Assembly (NCBI GenBank): GCA_025266875.1
Contig: JALLLT010000097.1
Location: 1-45,747, forward strand
DNA from: Fennellomyces sp. T-0311
Taxonomy: Eukaryota; Mucoromycota; Mucoromycetes; Mucorales; Lichtheimiaceae
Direction of reading: 5' to 3'
Length of the DNA stretch: 45,747 nt
This document shows, in pieces, positions 21,601 to 29,429 of the stretch (positions within the stretch are counted from its first letter, which is position 1; each line of letters opens with the position of its first letter). The notes under the pieces are model-generated. The model ran no database searches. It was given only the letters and a program-made list of their open reading frames with translations, and was not told where the DNA came from. The position numbers and the translations under genes were made by a program.

Positions 21601-21780
21601 CATCTATCAACATCGTGCACGATGCCATCCAACGTGGTACTTACCATTCATATGTGCCAATCTAGCTGAAATCGCAGATTGGTAATGGACTTGATACGTT
21701 GCTCTTGATACATGGAGGCCATTTGGGTTGGCCAGAATGCATTGATCGCAGGTACATAGGTATAGTTCGGAGGACGGCAT
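18646..21780 (-). CDS. CACTA (tnp2/Transposase_21-like) transposase, about 990 residues, one frameshift
   Basis: Exons 21780-21655, 21603-21475, 21418-21257 and 21193-18646; introns of 51, 56 and 62 bases. The start is set by the homologous start of copy 2 and a TATA box about 70 bases upstream. The N-terminus has a Cys-rich motif (CTCDQC...NPNG...TYQVHY). Two acidic exons follow, then a hydrophobic block (FLVLFQLRHISERTA), a zinc motif (CSKCHAIYPPD) and the tnp2 core: IDWFAPFDSGYS, PGPREPS, then CDIPASRKVCGFTAHSS and VIDPMHNLFIGT. TPNMHLHLHLY and YNGFMKDAETNQKD mark the C-terminal part. At about 19697 one C is missing compared with copy 2 (the frame breaks after RLVVKTG and resumes at RIMDTDIVEAH). 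I see no nonsense codons. One base short of intact, it is the best-preserved transposase of this family here. Confidence 0.87.
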
Positions 21781-22665
21781 TGGAATAACAGGTAGGGATG
21801 GGTTTAAACGGTATGAATGAAGTGCCTTCAACGATGCTTCTTGCACGCATTTATATATCTTCTTGGCCTTTCACTTATGATGTGATCCACCGAAATAAAC
21901 GTTCTTTGAACACGTAATCACTTCCTTGGCAGCGTGTTTTCTTCTCATTTCAAACTATCACTTCTCTTGGCAATCCGGATGGATCACGCGTTGACAGGTC
22001 ATGGCACGATCCAGCATCACGTTTTCGGAATTCCTTTCGACTTCCTATTTTGACTCTGTGTCTGCATAAGTACGCTGATAAAAATAGCATGTGGCATAAT
22101 CCTATTTCCTGACATTGAAAGCTCATTGCGATGTGCAACGTTGCAAGGCTGCTTTTGAAAGAAGAACTTTACGAATGCTCGGTCATCATGTCCTCATCAT
22201 GAAGGAATCAATGACATTACCAATACTTTTTTTCACTGCTGTTGCTAATTCCCTCTTTATTTTGAATTTTCATCAGCCCACTGCTTTTGCGGTTCACCAC
22301 TCATCTAACTTCAACAAAAAAATAAACTATCGTGAGAATTCCCTTACGGCTCTGTTCACTTTTGCCAAGCACCGCTATGGTTTTACAAGAGAAGTTACTG
22401 TTACGCATTGCCTAAATCAGGGTTTCTTGTGTCGTCCGTTGACGAATTACACCGGAAATACCTTTACCGCCTTGCATGTGCTCACAAACGATGTCAAAAA
22501 TACCGGAAATACCTTTATCACCCACCACTTTTCCCTTTTCCCTCCGGAATTGCCATCCGTCGCTGCAAAACTTGGGGGGCTCTGCCCATTCACATGGTCC
22601 CCCAACTAAAATTAAAATAACCTCTGACTTATACAAGTTCGAGGTTATTCTACTTTTGCCCAGTG
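21781..22665. repeat. right terminal arm of CACTA copy 1
   Basis: Holds the transposase promoter (minus-strand AGATATATAA at 21851-21860). Two ACCGGAAATACCTTTA words lie about 50 bases apart (near 22450 and 22502). Next to the end, AATAACCTC is inverted as GAGGTTATT about 15 bases away. The arm aligns over its length with 39607-40503 of copy 2. Short frames here are not real genes. Confidence 0.7.
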
Positions 22666-25052
22666 TTTGTGACGCACAAGAAAAGTATTGAGCGGGCCAG
22701 ACGGTTTAGTGAGGTCATTGTTCTCGATGCGACCTACAAAACTGTGACGAACAAAATGCCTTTGGTCAACATTGTCGGTATCGATAACCTCGCGTCCAAC
22801 CAATCGTCCAAGTCGCTTCGATCATTTTACATTGGTTCGGTCTTAATTTCAAACGAAAAAGAGGCGTCCTACGAATGGTTGCTGAGACAGCTAAAGTCTG
22901 TCGTTTTCGATAATGGCGCGATCAACCCAGGCATCTTTGTCACTGACGATGACAAGGCTCTAGGTGCAGCTCTACGTGCAGTGTACCCGGACACTCCTCA
23001 TACGTTATGTGCATGGCACATTAAAAAAAACTTTGAAACCCATCTCTCCAAGGGCTTTACACGCGATTCCGAAGACTATGTAGAGATCCTTGGTGCCGTC
23101 GATAACATGATATGGGGACGTTCCACTCAAGATTTCGATGACGCTATTGCTACGTTCAGAAGGTTGATTATCGGAAACAAAAGGTTCAAAGAGTTAACCA
23201 AGTATATCGACGGGTAAATAACAAACAGTATTTTGCGCACCAATGAATCTAATACATATAAATGAAAATAGCATGGAAGCTTATAAAGACCGTTGGGCCG
23301 GTGCATGGACAGAAAAACATGTCCACCTTGGTGCCCGTACTACGCAGCGAATTGAAGGTGCACACTGGGGAATTAAACAAGTGCTGAGTACACCTGGTCG
23401 ATTACTCAAACTCTTCAAGGGAATTCACATATATTTGACAAAAAATGTATGATGTCGCGTAGTATCTTTATGACTTTGCTGCTAACATTGCTTTTAAAAA
23501 AAACCAAGGACTTTTCCGAGGAGTACATTTACAACAAGGAGCTCCTCAGCTTCTTACCATTTAAAGCTGAAGACGGCTATCTTGACAACGACATGCGTAA
23601 GGCTCTCCAGCCACTACAAGGCTCCGTTTGCCATTTTGCAATTCACCGTATAAAGGCAGAGCTTTATAAGAGCTGGGCACTAGACGAAGATGATCGGAAA
23701 AAAGCTCTTGAGGAAGGTTGCGATTGTACATGGAACATTAACTATTCTCTACCATGTCAGCACACACTTCCAGCAGATCGATCTCAAACTATCTCTTTAA
23801 GCTGTATTGGTACCAGATGGCTATTAAAATCAAGAACAGGTACTTATATCGAGTAGCTCGTAACATATTTTTGGCTCTACTTACCGATCTTTACAGAAAA
23901 TGTTGACGTTTTGCCGCTTTCTGACGCTGTTGAAGAAGCGGTAGATACAGAGTTTGCTGAAAGCATGCACTCCATTACAATGCTCTACAAGAGCTTAAGT
24001 GATAGCCAGCAGCGTGCAGATCTAATTGCAGCTCTCAAGTGCACACTCGAGACTTTCACGCCAATCGATGTAGATGACTTGCGCTATCCCGTCCACACTG
24101 TCACCAAAGGTAGACCGAAGGGCACTAAAAATGCAAGACTACCATCGGCATTTGAGGTCTCCGAGCAACAAGAGAAGCGAAAGCTTCTTGAGAAGGAAAA
24201 GAAGGAGATCGGACAAGTGCAGGAAAGCAAGGCCGATCGAGGGTATACTGCATCAGGCGTCGAAAAGAAACGGAGAAGAGGCGATGAAGCTGATGTCGAA
24301 GAGCTCTGGCCAAAGAAGCGAAACTACAGAAAAGAAATAGCAACTTCTGTGCCATAGTAAGTACGAAAAATGTGATACCTGCTAGCGAGCTTTAACATGT
24401 TCCTACTTATTGCTTCAGCTGGGTACATAGCAGCATACCACGACATGCAGTATCGGCCACCATCACAGTACACGGTGATGGTTGGTGCGGATGGCGCGCA
24501 CTTGCTGCGCAGTACCTTAAAGACGAAGATCGCTATATTGAGATTAAGGAAGCAATGCTCACTCTCGTCATAGGTAATGCAGATGTTTACCGAAAATATG
24601 TCTGTATGAATTCCGAAGACGAATACCAGGGGCTTCGGTCAGTGCTTGAGTATGGCGTCACGCCAGACACTGCGCATAAGCGAACAGCATCTTGCCCAAT
24701 AAGCTTCTGGTTTGATGCAAGCACCATGGGACAAGTAGCAGCAGATGCGCTAGGTACACCGATCGCCTTCTTCGCCACAGGAACTCCTTTCCAGCATACT
24801 CCTAAATTGTATTTGCCACTGACGCCTTTGGAGGATAAAACAAAGCCCCAACCGATAATTCTACATTTGGTCAACAATCATTACTACTCGATTACGATGC
24901 GCCCAGCTATCACAATCAAATGGCCATCAGTTCCACTATATCACGAGAAAGCGTGGGATGATTTGAAAATACCAGGGCACTATAAAGCAACATGGAAGTA
25001 CCTTCACAGAGAGAAAGCTGTTTGTGAACAGTATTTCTATGAAATCGAGTAA
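22666..25052 (+). CDS. MULE transposase fused to SWIM finger and OTU protease domain, N-terminally truncated
   Basis: Begins abruptly at the CACTA terminus, so the N-terminus is lost. The MULE core is nearly whole: VLDATYKTV (first Asp), GIFVTDDDKAL (second Asp), LCAWHIKKNF, and TTQRIEGAHWGIKQ (Glu). Introns: about 23215-23271, 23450-23511, 23840-23896 and 24358-24419. A SWIM-like motif follows (CDCTWNINYSLPCQH), then a helical and strongly basic linker. The OTU domain (about 24450-24950) has HGDGWCGWRALA with the catalytic Cys at 24486-24488, QVAADALGTPIAFF, and LVNNHYYSI with the catalytic-type His. OTU enzymes cleave ubiquitin chains; in a transposase this could protect the protein or chromatin at the target. 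That role is inference. The joins keep one frame through to TAA at 25050-25052, and I saw no nonsense codon. Confidence 0.85.
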
Positions 25053-25287
25053 GTGTTGTATTACCTGAGTTTGCGAAGTTAATCATTGACTTCGCATGTG
25101 TTAGTTAAAAATCCTAATCAACTCTACCCTGAAGCGTATAATTATCTTACATATCTTGTCGTCACATATATTTACCACCGTGCTACATACGAAAGCGAAT
25201 TAAGGTCATACTCGCATAGTGACAATAAGGTGCTTTACATTCCAGCGTATCTGATGTGTATCAGATATTCGGTATGCGAAATGTATC
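25053..25287. other. 3' flank of the MULE-OTU gene, no gene seen
   Basis: AT-rich sequence. It leads into the minisatellite. No terminal inverted repeat could be matched to another part of the window. Confidence 0.4.
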
Positions 25288-25497
25288 TGATGTGTACGCG
25301 AGGTGATTTGGTGTGCTTGAGATGATTTGGTGTGCTTGAGATGATTTGGTGTGTGCAAGGTGATTTGGTGTGCGCGAGGTGAGTTGGTGTATGCAAGGTG
25401 ATTTGGTGTGCGCAAGGTGATTTCTATTCTCAGCACATTTTACTAAAGTGACTGGGTGGTTTGGTGTGCGCGAGGTAAAAATTTGGTGTGCGCGAGG
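25288..25497 (+). repeat. 19-bp minisatellite
   Basis: Six head-to-tail units of 19 bases at 25304-25417, consensus TGATTTGGTGTGCGCGAGG with variants (CTTGAGA, TGCAAGG). A partial unit precedes it (25288-25303). Two more GGTGTGCGCGAGG units follow at about 25457-25497 after an interruption. The long minus-strand frames across it are repeat translations, not genes. Confidence 0.9.
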
Positions 25498-25854
25498 TAA
25501 AACCCCTGGAATATCAATTCTGCAACGAGATCGATCAGAATTCATACAATGGCATCAGCCAGATGAGCCAGTTCGGCATCCTCTTTCTCAATCTGCTCCA
25601 TTCTGTTGCACTCGTATTGCTCCTCTTGCTCTATAGTGTTCTGCATTGTCGTTCATGCAGTTTCCAGATAGAAGAAAAATGTAGCAATCATGCTTGCGAT
25701 GTTTTGAATGTGGTCCATTAGTAAATGCGAGAAAAAGAGATTAGGACGCGTCTTAGCGCATGTCTGACAGTTTAAAAACTTAATAATCCAGCTCCATGCC
25801 TCATATATCCCACGTGATGGTTATACTAAACACGATATAATCTGTATTCCCTTA
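25498..25854. other. no recognisable feature
   Basis: About 360 bases between the minisatellite and the breakpoint of the decayed gypsy element. The short frames have no family pattern. Confidence 0.4.
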
Positions 25855-26943
25855 ACCTTTTTTTTGCTTCTGTACCTTTTGTTAAATTGGCCAAGAGCGC
25901 AGCCAGAGCAGCAAAATCGCGAATAAACTGACGATAATGAGAACTGAGACCAACAAATTGGCGCACCTCCTGGACATTCATCGGCATGGGCCAGTCTTGA
26001 ATCGCCTTGACTTTTGTCTTTGAGGGCAACACCCTGTCAGCCATCACTTAATGCCCAACAAATTCCAACTCGGTCTTGAAGAACTCACACTTTTTGGCAT
26101 TGGCAATGACCTTGGCTTCACGAAACTTGTGCAAACTTGCCCGAACGTCCTTCTCATGCTGAGTCTTGGTGTGACTGAATATCAAGCAATCATCGAGTTA
26201 CATTATAGCACAGCAGTCGAGAAATTCTTCACCCACAATTGAGTTCATCCAAGACTGGAACACCAAAGGACTGTTCATCAAGCCGAAGCTCAATACCAAC
26301 CACTCGAACGAGCTGTAGCGCGTGTTGAAAGCGCTCTTGGGGATATCCTCCTTCCGAAGCCGCAAATTGTGATAACCAGAGTGCAGATCGATCTTGAAAA
26401 AGTACTTCATGCCGTGCAGATGCTCCAGACACTCATCGATATGGGGAAGCAGTGTCGAGTTGCATTTTGTGCACCTATTGACTGCTCTGTAATCAATGCA
26501 CATTCTCATTGAACCGTCCTTCTTGCACACAAAGAGCACCGGTGAGCCCCATTCAGATGAGCTTAGGCAGATGAGGCCCAAGTCTAGTAATTCTTTCAGT
26601 TGACGCCGCAGTTCGTCCAGCTCATGAGGGCTTACCTTGTAAGGCGGTATTGATATGGGGACAGCATCACTAGTGTCGATAACATGTTCAATGTCTCGTT
26701 TGGGCAGTAAGCCAGGCAGTTTATCTTAAAAAACATCACTGAATTCCTTAATTAGTGCTGTGGCCATGTGATCACCAGATGGATCTGTGGGCACCGAATC
26801 TTGAGGATGCACAAAGCACATGAAGACATCGTCGATCTCCTTGCTGAGCTCTAAGCGCTGGACTTGGCGGTGCGAGATAAGGTAGGCCGACTCAGGGATC
26901 ACATGTTTATATCGTGGATGAATAACATATTCATGAGCACCCT

Positions 26944-27263
26944 TGTCGTAGTACATTGTGCGGAACATGGTAATTCCGATGACACTTCTTCTACTCCAGC
27001 GTGCAGCAGTACGTCTTGACGTAATGCGCAGCACCTGCCTCTTTGATCCTCAAAGCCGTTTGGCTTTGCTACGCACCGCAGCAGTATTGTATATATTTTT
27101 AGTATTAGAAACAGTATAAATATCAGTTTAGTTTATGGAATAAATCATCATCTATCTGCTTATATTCTTCGTGGTCATATACCTCTGTGGTTACTCACCC
27201 TTGTGGTCTCATTCTTTGTGGGTCGTCTATCTCCCTGTGGTTCAATCAGTTATAAGGACGACA
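26944..27263 (+). repeat. solo LTR, 320 bp, with 4-bp target-site duplication
   Basis: It starts TGTCGTAGTACATTGTGCGG and ends in ACGACA, and is flanked on both sides by CCCT (26940-26943 and 27264-27267). Removing it rejoins the interrupted protease/RT spacer codons of gypsy 1. It has GTATAAATATC and AATAAATCATC in plus orientation, like the TATA box and polyadenylation region of the gypsy 2 LTR, but most of the sequence differs. A solo LTR arises by recombination between the two LTRs of a full element. Confidence 0.88.
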
Positions 27264-27750
27264 CCCTTATGAATCTGCCAGGTATCCAATTCCCAATCTG
27301 GCACCAGTTGTACCGCTTTGAGCCAATCGCGCCCAAGAATCATGTTGAACTTTGTATCCAGGACATATGCAGTGGTCTTATGTACAAAACCTTGAGCATC
27401 CAGAGACAACGTAGCTTGCTTACTGATGGTCATAACATGACCTTCAGCAGTTTCAACTTCGCGATTAGGCACCTCCCAAGTAGGCAAGGATATTGCGATT
27501 CTTGGCGCAACATAAAAGCCAGTGGCACCAGAATCGATCAGAACCTGGACAAGACAGCCATTACACGACATTATATACAGGGGTAAATTGGTTTCTTTTA
27601 TTGAAAGTAGTAAATCCAGATACTGTTTGTCCTCCTGTAGAGTTTCTTGAAGCAGGCGCGCATCTTCGGCCTGGTCATTAAACAAGTCGATCAGTTGGCT
27701 CTCAGGGACCATAGGTGGCTCTTGTCTCATCACATTGAGAGATTGTGATT

Positions 27751-27796
27751 GGCGCAGAGGAATTCTCTCTAATTCGACCGCGCTTGGCCTTTTGGG
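27751..27796 (-). promoter_or_regulatory. conserved -1 frameshift site in gypsy 1
   Basis: The minus strand reads C CCA AAA in the gag frame (27796-27790), followed after 5 bases by AGCGCG and a weaker hairpin with GCGC/GCGC pairing. The -1 frame leads into pol. The position matches the GGGAAAA site of gypsy 2. Confidence 0.65.
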
Positions 27797-28775
27797 TGGC
27801 TTTGGAAACTTGAGCGACCATTGGCTTGACCATGACCATTACCACCCTGACGACGACGACGACGGGCAGACGAACAATTGCGCGCAATGTGACCAAGGCC
27901 ACCACAATTGTAGCACTTGCAGTTATGCTCGTCATTGCTATCTTGTCGACGTTCTCCAAAACCAGTACCGTGACCAAACGAACGCCTGTTGGGGCCAGAG
28001 TCTCTTGGGCGGATGGCGTTCAAGTCTATCGGAGCAACGCCAGACGAATGAAGGTACTCAGGTGCATGTTGTTGTCCAAAATGCGGTTAGGGAGCTTGTT
28101 GTTGGACGTGCTGCTGGTACCAGTACTGACTTTGTTGCTGTGAGCTTTCAAACGCCAAAGCAATTTGCATTGCCTCGTCAGTAGATTGTGCCGAATAAGA
28201 GCGAACGTGCATGTACATGTGTGGTTGCAGTCCTCACTCGAAATGGTCTTGGGCTTCGCCATCTGTCATATGCAGCATGGCTGTCCAGATAGCTTGGAAT
28301 TGCAGGACATATTTAGCAACAGTACCTTGCTGTGCCAAATGAGCCAGATGGTCCCTTGTGAGTCGATTCACATTGAGTGGACTATACATAGCCAGCAGGC
28401 ATTTCTTGAACTTGTTCCAGTCATCAATATCAGCACGTTTCTTCTGCTGCTGCCACCAGATCTCTGCCTCGCCGTGCAGAAGGGTAGCTGCATAACTAAC
28501 CCACTGGTGCTCTCCAGAATCCGCCATCTCGAGGTACCGCTCGACAGAGTGAAGCCAACTCACCGCTGCATTCAGGGTGCAGGCTCCATGGTACGTGTCT
28601 GGCTCACGTATGCGTGCAAGGAATGTTTTTGGCTCTTGCTGATTCTTGAGCAATGCTGTTAGGGCTGCCAGAATCATCTGGGTAGTATCTTCTGTCATAA
28701 CCTGTCAGGGTTCTTCTTCAAAGATAAGTTCTTGCCGAGTTGTAACTTCTTCTTCTAAGGGTGGATCGTCCAGTG
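27769..28775 (-). pseudogene. gypsy 1 gag remnant
   Basis: Retrotransposon gag: REPDTYHGACTLNAAVSWLH, then AEIWWQQQKKRADIDDWNKF and AMYSPLNVNRLTRDHLAHLA. The C-terminus has a zinc knuckle, CYNCGGLGHIARNC, and a basic tail. A TGA at 28236-28234 replaces the Arg CGA present in gypsy 2 (FERGLQP), and another stop follows the Gln-rich segment. The N-terminus near 28.7-28.8 kb matches gypsy 2 poorly. Confidence 0.85.
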
Positions 28776-28837
28776 ATCGATATGATTGGAAACTTGTTTA
28801 AAAAATTGATCACTCATAAACCGCTTTCGCTACTAAT

Positions 28838-29119
28838 TGTCATCTTCATATTTAGTGGAATAGACCTTAGCCAGAAAATAGACTTTTGAAACAGAAATGA
28901 ATAAAGAGGATAACTAATGGATGATCTTTTATTATTCTATACCTAGGGATATTTATATATTTTGCTAATCTAATGCTAATCTAAAAGTGGCATATAAATC
29001 ATGCCAAGGCTAAGCATCGTCAATTGACTCAGCAGGCGAAGTACTTCTTGGCAACAGTTGTGCAGCAACGAATGGAAGAGGTATCTAAAAAGGAAATGGT
29101 AAATCAAAAAGGAAAGCGA
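28838..29119 (-). repeat. gypsy 1 5' LTR (part), interrupted by gypsy 2
   Basis: It starts TGTCATCTTCATATTTAGTG next to the primer-binding-like CTTTCGCTACTAAT. It aligns loosely with the gypsy 2 LTR: shared GGGATATTTATATATTTTGC-like and TGGAAGAGGTATCTAAAAA-like words. Gypsy 2 is inserted after GCGA at 29116-29119. The tail of this LTR should continue from 34365, but I cannot fix its outer end. Confidence 0.7.
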
Positions 29120-29429
29120 TGTCGTGTCACTTTTTGGCGGATGAACCGTAGCCAATAACAGAGAAAAGGTTTGAAAGAGAAGTCGTAAGATGATGTTTAT
29201 TCTTTTAGACTGAAGGGATATTTATATATTTTCTAATGCTAATAAAATACTACTGCGGCTTACTGCGGATTGCTGCGCATTATGTGGATAATGAATATGG
29301 GGTAACAATATAGAGAAGTACTGCGGTGAGCTGCAGCGACTGCGGAACAGCTTATTGCTGCGCAACAACGATCATGGAAGAAGTATCCAAAAATGGAACA
29401 AAAGAAAGTCCGCCAGAATGGCTACGACA
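29120..29429 (-). repeat. gypsy 2 3' LTR
   Basis: 310 bp, with TGTCGT...ACGACA inverted ends. Read on the minus strand it has ATATATAAATATCCC as a likely TATA region and AATAAACATC downstream. It has A at 29354 where the other LTR has G, the only difference I find. Confidence 0.95.

Larger units (their letters stand above)
16096..22665 (-). mobile_element. CACTA-type element, copy 1, with two convergent genes
   Basis: The left terminus reads CACTGGGCAAAATTGGAATA inward from 16096. The right terminus, read inward from 22665 on the minus strand, is CACTGGGCAAAAGTAGAATA. They match at 18 of 20 positions. CACTG/CACTA ends are diagnostic of the EnSpm/CACTA superfamily, and the gene content agrees. 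The total is 6570 bases: left arm of 1.28 kb, accessory gene (plus), transposase (minus), right arm of 0.88 kb. The left flank is a tnp2-like gene and the right flank is a MULE gene. The 3-bp flanks (TAC and TTT) do not match, so no target-site duplication is visible. Confidence 0.85.
25855..27796 (-). pseudogene. gypsy 1 pol remnant (protease and reverse transcriptase)
   Basis: The frame enters by -1 shift at 27796-27790. Protease: LIDSGATGFYVAPRI. Then WELDTWQIHKG, split by the solo LTR and resuming at KGAHEYVIHPRYKH. Reverse transcriptase: SPVLFVCKKDGSMRMCIDYRA, FKIDLHSGYHNLRL, and the catalytic YLDD box, which has decayed to a stop followed by LDD. Against gypsy 2, two Gln codons have become TAA (DVF-stop-DKLPG; GH-stop-V) and the YLDD Tyr has become TAA. 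It cannot make an active enzyme. Confidence 0.88.
25855..29119 (-). mobile_element. decayed Ty3/gypsy retrotransposon (gypsy 1), 3' half deleted
   Basis: Parts in transcription order: a 5' LTR (28838 to at least 29119, split by the younger element), a primer-binding-site-like sequence, gag, protease, and reverse transcriptase up to LTKGTEAKKR at about 25858. There the match to the intact copy ends. RNase H, integrase and the 3' LTR are missing. A solo LTR of another family lies inside pol at 26944-27263. Many nonsense codons are present. Gene order and words match gypsy 2 (29120-34364) throughout. Confidence 0.88.

Noticed and set aside
25288..25497. Direct repeats suggesting a CRISPR array.
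   Set aside because: Units are contiguous 19-mers without unique spacers, in a eukaryotic context.
25206..25545. Minus-strand frames of 76 and 94 codons.
   Set aside because: They are translations of the 19-bp minisatellite (repeating HQI / TPNHLA words).
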